Assembly (NCBI RefSeq): GCF_030812475.1 | Contig: NZ_JAUSSR010000017.1 | Span: forward strand, 1-64,000 | Direction of reading: 5' to 3' | Source of the DNA: Pseudomonas lini | GTDB taxonomy: Bacteria; Pseudomonadota; Gammaproteobacteria; Pseudomonadales; Pseudomonadaceae | DNA: 64,000 nucleotides | In this document: positions 45,149-53,786 of the stretch, in pieces | Numbering within the stretch: position 1 is the stretch's first letter | Layout of the letters: each line of letters starts with the position of its first letter | The notes under the pieces: model-generated | Database searches by the model: none | The model's input: only the letters and a program-made list of their open reading frames with translations | What the model was told of the DNA's origin: nothing | Translations under genes and position numbers: made by a program

Positions 45149-46128
45149 ACGTCCTCCTGCAAGGGCCTCTTCTGTTTCAACTCGATACCGTTCTTGATCG
45201 CGACAATTTCCGCCAGCAGCGACAAGGCGATTTCCGCCGGGGTATGGCTGCCGATGTGCAAACCGATCGGGCCATGCAGGCGCTCGATAGCTTGTTGAGA
45301 CAAGCCTAGCTGAGCCAGGTTATTCCGGCGTTTCTGGCTGTTGACCCGGGAACCCAATGCACCGACATAAAAAGCCTTGGAGTCCAGGGCCGTGAGCAGC
45401 GCCATGTCGTCCAGTCGAGGATCGTGGGTCAGGGCAACGATGGCAGTGCGTTCGTCGGTCTGGATGTTCAGCACCGCTTCATCCGGCATACCCGATACGA
45501 AGCGCCCGTGCTGTTCTTCCCAGCCGTAGACGAACTCGGTGCGTGGATCGCAGATCAGCACTTCGAAATCCAGCAGCCGCGCCATCTCGGCGACGTACCG
45601 GGACAATTGCCCCGCACCGATCAACAACAACCGCCAGCGCGGACCATAGATGGCGCGCAAGGTCTTGCCGTCGAACGTCAGCGCGTCGGTCTTGCTGGCC
45701 GGTTGCAAGATCACTTCACCGGTCGCGAGATCCAACACCCGCGCCACGATTTCGTGGGCCTCGCAACGTGTCAGCAAATCGGCCACCCAGGCCGGATCCG
45801 CGACTCGCTCTTCGGTCAGACGCAAGGTGCCGCCGCAGGGCAAACCGAATCGCGCGGCTTCCTCACGGGTGACACCATAGGTGATCAGTTGCACCGGCGG
45901 CCCATCGGCCGGAATCCGTCCGTCGTGCAGCCGGGCGATCAGATCGTCTTCGACACAGCCTCCCGACACCGAGCCGATCACCACCCCGTCTTCACGCAAA
46001 GCCAGCATGGCCCCAGGGGCCCGGGGCGCGGTGCCCCAGGTCTGGACCACGCTGTACAACACCACCCGCTGACCGGCGCGACGCCACTGCAGCACGCTGC
46101 GCAATACGTTCAGATCGACGCTGTCCAT
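45145..46128 (-). CDS. XdhC/CoxI-family molybdenum cofactor chaperone
   Basis: 327 aa. N-terminal XdhC/CoxI motif (VQTWGTAPRAPGAMLAL, GSVSGGCVEDDL), then a C-terminal Rossmann domain (LLIGAGQLSRYVAEMARLL, IVALTHDPRLDDMALLTAL). XdhC binds and inserts the sulfurated molybdenum cofactor into xanthine-dehydrogenase-family enzymes. It shares one base with the large-subunit gene and overlaps the MocA-type gene by 4 bp, so all four form a tightly coupled maturation operon. Confidence 0.93.
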   Translation of the reverse strand: MDSVDLNVLRSVLQWRRAGQRVVLYSVVQTWGTAPRAPGAMLALREDGVVIGSVSGGCVEDDLIARLHDGRIPADGPPVQLITYGVTREEAARFGLPCGGTLRLTEERVADPAWVADLLTRCEAHEIVARVLDLATGEVILQPASKTDALTFDGKTLRAIYGPRWRLLLIGAGQLSRYVAEMARLLDFEVLICDPRTEFVYGWEEQHGRFVSGMPDEAVLNIQTDERTAIVALTHDPRLDDMALLTALDSKAFYVGALGSRVNSQKRRNNLAQLGLSQQAIERLHGPIGLHIGSHTPAEIALSLLAEIVAIKNGIELKQKRPLQEDV

Positions 46129-48449
46129 CAGGCCTCAGCCTTCTGCCAACCCTGCAGCTGATAACGCACCGGCAGATCGCGGATGCGCTTGCCGGTTGCG
46201 GCGAAGATCGCGTTGCACAGCGCCGGCGCAATCGGCGGCACGCCCGGTTCGCCGACCCCGCCCAACGGTACATCGCCCGGCGGCGTCACCAGATGCACCG
46301 CGACGTCCTTCGGTGCCAGGGACATGCGCGCCACTTCGTACATATGGAAGTTGTCCTGCTGGACCTTGCCATCCTTGAAGCTGATCTCGCCCAGCACCGC
46401 GTTGCCCAGGCCCATGACGCAGGCGCCTTCGAACTGCGAGCGAATCCGCTCCGGGTTGATTTGCGGACCGCAATCCACGGCGATGTCAGCCTTGTGCACG
46501 ATCAAGGTGCCGTCGTCTTTGACTTCGACCTCGATCACCGCGGCCACGTAGGTGACGAAGCTGTAGTGCACCGCCAGCCCCAGGCCCCGGCCCTTGGGCA
46601 ATTCACGGCCCCAACCGGCGGCTTTGGCCGCGGTTTCCAGCACCGTGCGCATCCGCCCGGTGTCGATCGGATAGCGCTCCGGCGATTCGCCGTAGTTCCA
46701 CTCTTCACTCAGTGTGCGCGGATCGATCTGCCGGTCCGGGCCGAGCAATTTGATCTGGTACTTGAGCGGGTCCTGCCCGGCCTTGTGCGCCAGCTCATCG
46801 ACAAAACTCTGAATCGCAAAGCCGTGGGGGATGTTCGATACCGAGCGGTACCAGCCGACCCGGGTGTGGATCGCCGCTTCCGGATTTTCCAGGCGCACGT
46901 TGGGAATCGCGTACGCCATGTTGGTAAAGCCCATGCCCAACTCGAAGGCCGCTTCGTGATTCATCCCCGGCGCGAACAGCGCCGTGATGCTCGGCGCTAC
47001 GGTGCGGTGCAGCCAGGCGGACGGCAGGCCGTCCTTGCTCAGGCTCGCCTTCAGGTATTCGGCCGACACCGTATGGAAATAGGAACAATGGATGTCGTCT
47101 TCACGGGTCCATTGCACCCGTACCGCCTTGCCGGGGAATTCCTTGGCGAGAATCGCCGCTTCGATGATGAAGTCCGGTTTGGACTTGCGGCCGAAACCGC
47201 CGCCCAACAATGTCACGTTGAAGGTGACCTTTTCGAAGGGAATGCCCAGGCGTTCGCCAATGCGTTCACGGGTGACTTGCGGCGCCTGGCTCGGTGCCCA
47301 GGCTTCACACACGCCGTCCTTGAAGCGCGCGATGGCGACCATCGGCTCCATCGGTGCCTGAGTCAGGTGCGGCAGGTAGTAGGACGCTTCCAGGGTACCG
47401 TCGGCGCTGCCCATGGCCTCTTCGATGTTGCCGGTATTGCGCACCACTTTGCCGGGCTTGAGGGACGCGGCTTCCAGTTCCTTGCGGTAGGCGATCGAGT
47501 CGTAACTGGCGTGAGGGCCGTCATCCCACTCGATTTTCAGCGCATCGCGCCCCTTGATCGCCGCCCAGGTATTGCTGGCGACCACCGCCACGCCGCCCAG
47601 CGGTTGAAACTCCAGCGGCAGCGGCCGATCTTCGATCTGAATGACCTTGATCACACCGGGGACTTTCATCGCCGCGCTGGCGTCGAAGGATTTGACCTTG
47701 CCGCCATACACCGCAGGTCGGGCAATGGTGGCGTAGAGCATGCCCTCGAAATGCGCATCGGCGCCGTAGACCGCGCGACCGTTGACGATGTCGTCACCGT
47801 CGATAGCCTTGCTGCCTTCCTTGCCGATGTAGCGAAATTCCGACGGTTGCTTGAGCCGCAGGCTGTCACGGGCCGGCACCGCCAGCGCTCCGGCAGCGGC
47901 GGCCAGGGCGCCGTACCCCAGTTCGCGACCGGTTGGCTGGTGAATCACTTTATGCAGCTGCGCCCGGCACTCGCTGACCGGCACCTTCCATTGCTGCGCG
48001 GCCGCCTGTTCGAGCATGGTCCGTGCGGCCGCGCCGCAGCGACGCATCGGCTCGTACCAGTGGCGCATGCTGCGCGAACCGTCGGTGTCCTGGTTGCCGA
48101 AGCGTACTTCGTCGCCCGGTGCCTGTTGCACCTTCATCATCGCCCAGTCGGCTTCCAGCTCATCGGCCACCACCATGGTCAGGCTGGTGCGCACCCCCTG
48201 CCCCATTTCCGAGCGGTTGCAAACCACGGTCACCGTGCCGTCATCCGCGATGCTGATGTACACCTTCGGATCATCGATCCAGCCGTGGGGCATGCCGTCG
48301 GCGCCGAATTTCTTCTGTTCTTCGGCAGCGAACGCGTCCTGCCAGCCCCAGCTGGCCACCAGCACCAGGGCGCTGGTGGCACCGACACCTTTGAGAAAAC
48401 CACGGCGACTGAAGTTGCTCAGGGCGAAATCATCGGGTAACCGGCTCAT
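46128..48449 (-). CDS. iorB: Molybdenum hydroxylase large subunit (isoquinoline 1-oxidoreductase beta type)
   Basis: 773 aa. The N-terminus has a twin-arginine signal (SRRGFLKGVGATSALVLVAS), so the holoenzyme is exported folded. The Ald_Xan_dh_C domain follows, with molybdopterin contacts in GEGNRSEMGQGVRT-like segments (CNRSEMGQGVRTSLTMV), and GGVAVVASNTWAA and VGEPGVPPIAPALCNAIF near the end. It resembles the IorB/aldehyde dehydrogenase group that oxidises N-heterocycles or aldehydes with a quinone acceptor in the periplasm. Start at 48449 chosen for AAGGAGG and the Tat motif. It overlaps iorA by 4 bp. Confidence 0.9.
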   Translation of the reverse strand: MSRLPDDFALSNFSRRGFLKGVGATSALVLVASWGWQDAFAAEEQKKFGADGMPHGWIDDPKVYISIADDGTVTVVCNRSEMGQGVRTSLTMVVADELEADWAMMKVQQAPGDEVRFGNQDTDGSRSMRHWYEPMRRCGAAARTMLEQAAAQQWKVPVSECRAQLHKVIHQPTGRELGYGALAAAAGALAVPARDSLRLKQPSEFRYIGKEGSKAIDGDDIVNGRAVYGADAHFEGMLYATIARPAVYGGKVKSFDASAAMKVPGVIKVIQIEDRPLPLEFQPLGGVAVVASNTWAAIKGRDALKIEWDDGPHASYDSIAYRKELEAASLKPGKVVRNTGNIEEAMGSADGTLEASYYLPHLTQAPMEPMVAIARFKDGVCEAWAPSQAPQVTRERIGERLGIPFEKVTFNVTLLGGGFGRKSKPDFIIEAAILAKEFPGKAVRVQWTREDDIHCSYFHTVSAEYLKASLSKDGLPSAWLHRTVAPSITALFAPGMNHEAAFELGMGFTNMAYAIPNVRLENPEAAIHTRVGWYRSVSNIPHGFAIQSFVDELAHKAGQDPLKYQIKLLGPDRQIDPRTLSEEWNYGESPERYPIDTGRMRTVLETAAKAAGWGRELPKGRGLGLAVHYSFVTYVAAVIEVEVKDDGTLIVHKADIAVDCGPQINPERIRSQFEGACVMGLGNAVLGEISFKDGKVQQDNFHMYEVARMSLAPKDVAVHLVTPPGDVPLGGVGEPGVPPIAPALCNAIFAATGKRIRDLPVRYQLQGWQKAEA

Positions 48450-48916
48450 GCCTTGGCCTCCTTCAGGTGAGTGGATGCCTGGCGGATGGCGGTCTTGATG
48501 CGGTTGTAAGTACCGCAACGGCAAATGTTGCCGACCATCGCCTCTTCGATCTGTTCGTCGCTGGGGGTCGGATGAATCTTGAGCAACGCTGTGGCGGACA
48601 TGATCTGCCCGCCCTGGCAGAAACCGCATTGGGCCACGGCGGTGTCGAGCCACGCTTGCTGGACGACCTGGCCGACCGGGTCGGCATGCAGGTTTTCGAT
48701 GGTGGTGACGTTCTGGCCGACCACCGAGCCGATCGGCGTGATGCAACTGCGCGCCGGAGCGCCTTCGATATGAATGGTGCAGGCGCCGCACAGGCCCATG
48801 CCGCAGCCGAATTTGGTGCCGTTGTAACCGGCCACATCGCGAATAGCCCACAACAGCGGCATATCCTCAGTGACGTCGAGTTGATGGTCTTGACCGTTGA
48901 GCTTCAGGGTAATCAT
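48446..48916 (-). CDS. iorA: Molybdenum hydroxylase small [2Fe-2S] subunit (isoquinoline 1-oxidoreductase alpha type)
   Basis: 156 aa with two 2Fe-2S clusters. The plant-ferredoxin cluster is in GCGMGLCGACTIH, and the second is the four-helix Fer2_2 cluster in QCGFCQGGQIM and GNICRCGTYNRI. It lacks a signal peptide, so it is carried by the Tat signal of the large subunit. Start at the ATG 48914-48916 (MITLKLNGQDHQ), matching family length. First gene of the iorA-iorB-xdhC-mocA operon; a GCAAACGTTTGC palindrome lies 139 bp upstream. Confidence 0.92.
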   Translation of the reverse strand: MITLKLNGQDHQLDVTEDMPLLWAIRDVAGYNGTKFGCGMGLCGACTIHIEGAPARSCITPIGSVVGQNVTTIENLHADPVGQVVQQAWLDTAVAQCGFCQGGQIMSATALLKIHPTPSDEQIEEAMVGNICRCGTYNRIKTAIRQASTHLKEAKA

Positions 48917-49054
48917 GGGCACGCCCGCATAGTTATCGGTTATGGGGTCGAGCAATCTGCCGCCTGGGGTGGGCGGTTGGCATCACGCAGATCGGCTCAG
49001 GCTAAAGGGGCTCTCTTATGCGCACGGCAGTGTCCGCATCGGGCCTTTGGTGGA

Positions 49055-49066
49055 GCAAACGTTTGC
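49055..49066. promoter_or_regulatory. Perfect 12-bp palindrome GCAAACGTTTGC upstream of iorA
   Basis: GCAAACGTTTGC matches the core of LacI/PurR-type operators (consensus around GCAAACGTTTGC). It lies between the murB terminator and iorA and is the only dyad in that gap. The LacI-type regulator is not encoded in the window. Confidence 0.5.
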
Positions 49067-49099
49067 ATCGTTAGGTGGCTAAGTTAACCCAGCATTAAC

Positions 49100-49136
49100 A
49101 AAAAAGCCCTGCACAGTTGAAAGTGGGCAGGGCTTG
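49100..49136 (-). terminator. Intrinsic terminator after murB
   Basis: On the minus strand AAGCCCTGCC, a short loop and GCAGGGCTT form a stem followed by six T. It closes the exbB-murB operon. Confidence 0.9.
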
Positions 49137-49160
49137 GGAATCATCCATTGAAGCTTAGCC

Positions 49161-50180
49161 TCAATAACGATTGGGCTCCATTTCCAGGTCAACGTGGAAG
49201 CGCTCGCAAATGTCTTTCTGGATACGCTGCGCCAGATGCAGCAATTGCAGGCCGGTGGCGTTGCCGTAGTTGACCAGCACCAGCGCCTGCAGTTTATGCA
49301 CGCCGGCGTCGGCCTCGCGGAAACCTTTCCATCCCGCGCGCTCGATCAGCCAGCCCGCCGCCAGTTTCATTTGCCCATCGGGTTGCGCGTAGGCCACCAG
49401 GTCCGGGAATTCATCCTTCAGCTGCGCCACGAGCGCGGCGGGCACCAGGGGGTTTTTGAAGAAACTGCCGGCATTGCCGAGCACCGCCGGGTCCGGCAGC
49501 TTTTCGTTGCGGATGCTGCAGATCGCCTGGCTGACATCGGTGGCCGTAGGATGATCGATGCCCTGCTCGGTCAGGCGCTGACGCACCGGGCCGTATTCCA
49601 GATGCAGGTGCGCGGCGCGGTCGAGGAGGAAACGCACCCGAAGGATCAACCAACGCCCCGGTTCCTGCTTGAACAGGCTGTCGCGATAGGCGAAGTTGCA
49701 TTCTTCCAGGCTGAAGTCCCGCAGGTGGCCGGTCTGGCGATCCAGCGCGGTCAGGCCGGCGAACACGTCCTTGATCTCCACACCGTAGGCGCCGATGTTC
49801 TGCATCGGTGCCGCGCCGACGGTGCCGGGAATCAGGCTGAGGTTCTCCAGCCCCGACAACCCTTGGGCCAGGGTGTGTTGCACGAACGGATGCCAAGGCT
49901 CGCCGGCCTCGGCTTCGATCACGACCTGGCTGCCGTCATCGCTCAGGATGCGAATCCCGCGGGTGGCCATGCGCAGCACCAGCGACTGGATATCGGCGGT
50001 GAGCAGCAGGTTGCTGCCGCCGCCGATTACCAGCAACGGCACCTGATGTTGCGCCGCATAGGCCAAGGCTTCGCGCACGTCGGCGTCGCTGTGGGCCTCG
50101 GCGAACAACCGGGCTTGAACGTCCACGCCGAAGGTGTTGAACGGTTTGAGCGACACCTGGGGCAGTACTTGCAAACTCAT
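49161..50180 (-). CDS. murB: UDP-N-acetylenolpyruvoylglucosamine reductase
   Basis: 339 aa FAD enzyme of peptidoglycan precursor synthesis (type I, long form). FAD motifs: LVIGGGSNLLLTAD, and GAAPMQNIGAYGVEIKD. Active-site Ser is in FFKNPLVP region (NAGSFFKNP), with the catalytic Glu at the C-terminus near DLEMEPNRY. Last gene of the leftward operon. Overlaps ptpA by 4 bp. Confidence 0.96.
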   Translation of the reverse strand: MSLQVLPQVSLKPFNTFGVDVQARLFAEAHSDADVREALAYAAQHQVPLLVIGGGSNLLLTADIQSLVLRMATRGIRILSDDGSQVVIEAEAGEPWHPFVQHTLAQGLSGLENLSLIPGTVGAAPMQNIGAYGVEIKDVFAGLTALDRQTGHLRDFSLEECNFAYRDSLFKQEPGRWLILRVRFLLDRAAHLHLEYGPVRQRLTEQGIDHPTATDVSQAICSIRNEKLPDPAVLGNAGSFFKNPLVPAALVAQLKDEFPDLVAYAQPDGQMKLAAGWLIERAGWKGFREADAGVHKLQALVLVNYGNATGLQLLHLAQRIQKDICERFHVDLEMEPNRY

Positions 50181-50641
50181 AACCGCCCCTTCAACTCGAT
50201 CACCAGCCGATCACTGGCGCACTCGATCAAGTCGAGCACTTGCTCAAAGCCCTGGTCGCCGTCGTAATACGGATCGGGGACTTCGTCGACTTCCGACTCG
50301 TAGCGACGCAGGAACAGGTCCAGCTCGGCCTTGCTCTTGGCCGGTTGCAGGGCCTTGAGGTTGCGCAGGTTGCTGTTGTCCATTGCCAGGATCAGGTCGT
50401 AGGCGGCGAAATCGGCACGGGTGACTTGCTGGGCGCGCTGCGCGGACAGGTCGTAGCCGCGTAACCTGGCCGCGGCCTGGCTGCGCTGGTCCGGCGCCTT
50501 GCCGACGTGCCAGTCACCGGTGCCCGCGGAGGCGACTTCGATGTGATCGGCCAGCCCCGCTTCGCGCAGCTTATGCCGCAGCACGCCTTCCGCCGTGGGG
50601 GAACGGCAGATATTGCCCAGACACACGAACAGGACCCGCAT
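50177..50641 (-). CDS. Low-molecular-weight protein tyrosine phosphatase
   Basis: 154 aa. The P-loop CLGNICRSP (residues 7-15, nucleophile Cys7) and the DPYYDGDQGF loop with the catalytic Asp at about 120 are those of the PtpA/LMW-PTP family. It overlaps murB by 4 bp and shares its first base with the end of kdsB. In Pseudomonas it is a constant member of the lpxK-kdsB-murB operon; its protein substrate is not known from sequence. Confidence 0.94.
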   Translation of the reverse strand: MRVLFVCLGNICRSPTAEGVLRHKLREAGLADHIEVASAGTGDWHVGKAPDQRSQAAARLRGYDLSAQRAQQVTRADFAAYDLILAMDNSNLRNLKALQPAKSKAELDLFLRRYESEVDEVPDPYYDGDQGFEQVLDLIECASDRLVIELKGRL

Positions 50642-51405
50642 CAGGCCTCCAACAGGCGACGAACGCGCTCGAGGTCTTCAACGGTGTCGACGCCGGTGGG
50701 CGGTGCAATCATGGCATCGGCGACGTGAATCCGCACGCCATGCCACAGGGCTCGCAGCTGTTCCAGGGATTCAGTGTTTTCCAGCCAGCACGGGCCCCAG
50801 CTGACAAAGTCATGCAGGAAACCGGCGCGGTAGGCATAAATGCCGATGTGGCGGCGATACGGCACGCCTTCCGGCAATTGCTCGAGGCTCTTGGCGAAGG
50901 CATCCCGGGCCCATGGCAAAGTGGCACGACTGAACGTCAGCGCCAGGCCGTTGAGGTCGCTGACGACCTTGACCACGTTGGGGTTGAACAGGGTTTGCAC
51001 GTCTACGATCGGCTCGGCCAGGGTGGCCATGCGCGCTTCGGTGTGGGCGGCGAGGTTGGCGGCGACCTGATCGATCACGCTTGGCGGGATCAGCGGTTCG
51101 TCACCCTGGACGTTGACCACGATCGCGTCCGGCGCCAGGCCCAGCTTCGTCGCGACCTCGGCCAGACGGTCAGTGCCGGAGTTGTGATCTTCACGGGTCA
51201 GCACCACTTCGGCGCCAAACCCCTGGCAAGCCTCGACGATGCGCGCATCGTCAGTGGCCACCACCACGCGCTCGGCGCTGCTCTTGCTGGCCTGTTCCCA
51301 GACGTGCTGGATCATCGGCTTGCCGGCGATCAGCAGCAGCGGTTTGCCCGGCAAACGGGTCGAGGCGTAACGCGACGGAATGACAACGGTAAAGGCTGTG
51401 GTCAT
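50641..51405 (-). CDS. kdsB: 3-deoxy-manno-octulosonate cytidylyltransferase
   Basis: 254 aa. N-terminal [19 protein letters not shown] is the nucleotide-binding signature of KdsB, with VATDDARI and [13 protein letters not shown] (metal-binding Asp) and [14 protein letters not shown] downstream. It activates Kdo with CTP for lipopolysaccharide inner-core synthesis. It overlaps the Trm112-like gene by 4 bp. Confidence 0.97.
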   Translation of the reverse strand: MTTAFTVVIPSRYASTRLPGKPLLLIAGKPMIQHVWEQASKSSAERVVVATDDARIVEACQGFGAEVVLTREDHNSGTDRLAEVATKLGLAPDAIVVNVQGDEPLIPPSVIDQVAANLAAHTEARMATLAEPIVDVQTLFNPNVVKVVSDLNGLALTFSRATLPWARDAFAKSLEQLPEGVPYRRHIGIYAYRAGFLHDFVSWGPCWLENTESLEQLRALWHGVRIHVADAMIAPPTGVDTVEDLERVRRLLEA

Positions 51406-51587
51406 TTATCCAGGCGCTCGTCGGTGGTCAGGGTGCGGGCTTCGGTTTCGAGCATCACCGGGATGCCGTCGCGGATCGGGTAGGCCAGGCCGGCACCCTT
51501 GCTGATCAGCTCGGTTTTGTCGGCGCTGAGCTTGAGTGGGCCTTTGCAGACCGGGCAAGCGAGGATGTCGAGCAATTTGGTGTCCAT
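51402..51587 (-). CDS. Trm112-like protein (YcaR family)
   Basis: 61 aa from the ATG at 51585-51587 ([18 protein letters not shown]). It has a CPVC motif for a zinc-ribbon-like half site; the second pair of cysteines seen in eukaryotic Trm112 is missing, as usual for the bacterial family. The [13 protein letters not shown] segment is the family hallmark. It lies between lpxK and kdsB. The function is not known. Confidence 0.93.
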   Translation of the reverse strand: MDTKLLDILACPVCKGPLKLSADKTELISKGAGLAYPIRDGIPVMLETEARTLTTDERLDK

Positions 51588-51612
51588 GTGCATTCCCTGG
51601 ATAAAATCGGTT

Positions 51613-52623
51613 TCAAGGCAAAAGTCGGGCCGGCAACAGGCGCATCAGCTGCGTATCGAACCAGGCCACGAAGGCCGGTGATGGCGCAGCATCGACCGCC
51701 AGGTACCACCAATCGGCGGCGGCGAAGGCACGGCACTTCACCGCGTCCTTTTCAGTCATCACCAACGGCAACGACGGGGTGAATTTCAAGGCCTGGACGC
51801 TGTATTCGGCGTGGTCGGCAAACGCGTGGGGGACTGGCTGCCAGTGTAGCGTTTCGAGGGTCGTGAAGAAACGCTGCGGATTGCCGATCCCCGCCACCGC
51901 GTGCAGGGCCTGGCCGGCGGGAAAGTGGTCGAGGGAACGCCGTTCGCCGCTGTGCAGGTTAACCAGCGCGGTGGGCTGCAGCTGAAAGGCAAAACCGCCG
52001 TCGCGGTCGGCGGCGGCACCGTTGTACAGCACCGCGTCGACGCTTTGCAGGCGCTCGGCCGGCTCGCGCAATGGTCCGGCCGGCAGGCAGCGTTTATTGC
52101 CAAGGCCGCGTGCGGCGTCGATCAGCACCAGTTCCAGGTCGCGGGCCAGGCGATAATGCTGCATGCCGTCGTCGGACAGGATCAGGTCCAGCGGTTCATT
52201 CGCCAGCAAGGCTTTGACCGCGCGGCTGCGGTCGGGATCGATCATCAAGGGTACGCCGGTGCGCTGGACGATCAACAAAGGCTCATCCCCGGCGATTTCG
52301 GCACCCTGCTCGGCTTCGACCCGCCACGGCAGGTGTGGCGGTTTGGCGCCATAACCGCGGCTGACCACGCCCACCCGCAATCCGCTGCGCTGGCAGTGCT
52401 GGATCATCCACAGGATCAAGGGCGTCTTGCCAGTGCCGCCGACGGTGATGTTACCGACCACGATCAGCGGCACCGGCGGCTGATAGATCTCGCCCTCACC
52501 CGCCAGGAAGCGCTTGCGCTTGTTGTCGACCACGCGCCGATACAACCACTCCAGCGGCTGCAACAGCTTCAGGGCCGGATGACCCTGGTACCACGCGGCG
52601 AGCAAGCGATCGGACATGGCCAT
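51613..52623 (-). CDS. lpxK: Tetraacyldisaccharide 4'-kinase
   Basis: 336 aa membrane-associated kinase adding the 4'-phosphate to lipid A. P-loop [16 protein letters not shown] (residues about 57-72) and [19 protein letters not shown] are the LpxK motifs. N-terminal hydrophobic residues would anchor it to the inner membrane. It shares one base with exbD. In this cluster msbA is absent between exbD and lpxK. Confidence 0.96.
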   Translation of the reverse strand: MAMSDRLLAAWYQGHPALKLLQPLEWLYRRVVDNKRKRFLAGEGEIYQPPVPLIVVGNITVGGTGKTPLILWMIQHCQRSGLRVGVVSRGYGAKPPHLPWRVEAEQGAEIAGDEPLLIVQRTGVPLMIDPDRSRAVKALLANEPLDLILSDDGMQHYRLARDLELVLIDAARGLGNKRCLPAGPLREPAERLQSVDAVLYNGAAADRDGGFAFQLQPTALVNLHSGERRSLDHFPAGQALHAVAGIGNPQRFFTTLETLHWQPVPHAFADHAEYSVQALKFTPSLPLVMTEKDAVKCRAFAAADWWYLAVDAAPSPAFVAWFDTQLMRLLPARLLP

Positions 52624-53054
52624 CAGGGTGCGGGCGGCGCCGCCTCGACAGTGGTCATGCGCAGGTGACTGAAGCCGAGTTTGCCGGCGGCGTCCATGGC
52701 GGTGATGACAGCCTGGTGCTGGGTCTTGCCGTCGGCGCTGATGGACAGTGGCAGCGTGGTGTCACCGCTGGATTCTTTCTGCAGCGCGTCCATCAGGGTC
52801 GCCAGGTCATTCTTGGGCAGTACCTGATTGTTCAGCGAGAACACCCCTTCGGCGCTGATGGCGACATCCAGCTGCTTGACCTGTCGGTCTTCGGCAGGCG
52901 CGCCGCTGACCGCTTCCGGCAGATCGACGCGTAACTGGGTTTCACGGGTAAAGGTGGTGGTCACGACGAAAAACAGCAGCAGGATAAACACCACGTCGAT
53001 CAGCGACGCGAGGTTGATGTCCACATTCTCCCGTTGCTTGCGGCGGAATTTCAC
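52623..53054 (-). CDS. ExbD/TolR family proton-channel subunit
   Basis: 143 aa: one N-terminal membrane helix ([20 protein letters not shown], with the essential Asp in LIDVVF) and a periplasmic C-terminal domain. It pairs with the ExbB-type protein just upstream (4-bp overlap) to energise an outer-membrane transporter. Which outer-membrane receptor it serves is not known. By operon it is linked to LPS assembly rather than to a siderophore receptor. Confidence 0.93.
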   Translation of the reverse strand: MKFRRKQRENVDINLASLIDVVFILLLFFVVTTTFTRETQLRVDLPEAVSGAPAEDRQVKQLDVAISAEGVFSLNNQVLPKNDLATLMDALQKESSGDTTLPLSISADGKTQHQAVITAMDAAGKLGFSHLRMTTVEAAPPAP

Positions 53055-53689
53055 GCTTTTTTGCCCTCGGACAGGTCCACGTCACGATCACCCTGCACAA
53101 CCTCGACCAGCTTGATCGCTTCCTGCTCCATGCCTACCACCAGCTCATCGATCCGGCGTTGCAGGAAGCGGTGGAAGAACACAGCCGGAATGCCGACCAT
53201 CAAGCCCGCGGCGGTGGTGATCAGTGCCTTGGAAATACCGCCGGCCAGCACGGCAGCGTTGGTACCCATGCCCGAGCCCATGAACGCACTGAAGATGTCG
53301 ATCATGCCCAGCACCGTACCGAGCAAGCCCAGCAAAGGGGCCATGGCGGCGATGGTGCCCAGGGCGTTGATGTAGCGTTCGAGTTCGTGAATGACCCGCG
53401 CGGCGGCCTCTTCGATGCACTCCTTCATGATCTCGCGACCATGTTTGGAGTTGGCCAGTCCGGCCGCCAGGATTTCACCCAACGGCGAATTGGCGCGCAA
53501 TTCCTTGAGTTTCTCTTTATTGAGTTGCTTGTCCTTGATCCAGACCCAGACCTGCCCGAGCAAATGCTCCGGGGTCACACGGCTGGCGCGCAGGGTCCAG
53601 AGACGCTCGGCAACGATCGCCATGGCCGCGATGGAACTCAGAATGATCGGCAGCATCATCCAGCCGCCGGATTTGACCAATTCCCACAC
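53051..53689 (-). CDS. ExbB/TolQ/MotA-family proton-channel subunit
   Basis: 212 aa from the GTG at 53687-53689 (VWELVKSGGWMMLPIIL), with GAGGGG 9 nt upstream; a GTG ten codons earlier would extend it by MAHFFEGTDT. Three membrane helices: GGWMMLPIILSSIAAMAIVAE, ALGTIAAMAPLLGLLGTVLGM and ITTAAGLMVGIPAVFFHRF. Forms the proton-channel complex with ExbD. First gene of the exbB-exbD-lpxK-trm112-kdsB-ptpA-murB operon. Confidence 0.92.
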   Translation of the reverse strand: MWELVKSGGWMMLPIILSSIAAMAIVAERLWTLRASRVTPEHLLGQVWVWIKDKQLNKEKLKELRANSPLGEILAAGLANSKHGREIMKECIEEAAARVIHELERYINALGTIAAMAPLLGLLGTVLGMIDIFSAFMGSGMGTNAAVLAGGISKALITTAAGLMVGIPAVFFHRFLQRRIDELVVGMEQEAIKLVEVVQGDRDVDLSEGKKA

Positions 53690-53786
53690 AGTGTCAGTCC
53701 CCTCGAAAAAGTGCGCCACTCTAACATAGGGGGTGGGCGCACCGAAGGCCGGGATGTCGCCTCCGGTTGGCTTCGTTCACCCGCGA

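Noticed and set aside
46293-48440. A 715-codon open frame on the plus strand opposite the molybdenum hydroxylase large subunit
   Set aside because: It is Arg/His/Gln-rich with no recognisable domain. It mirrors a gene with clear motifs on the other strand.
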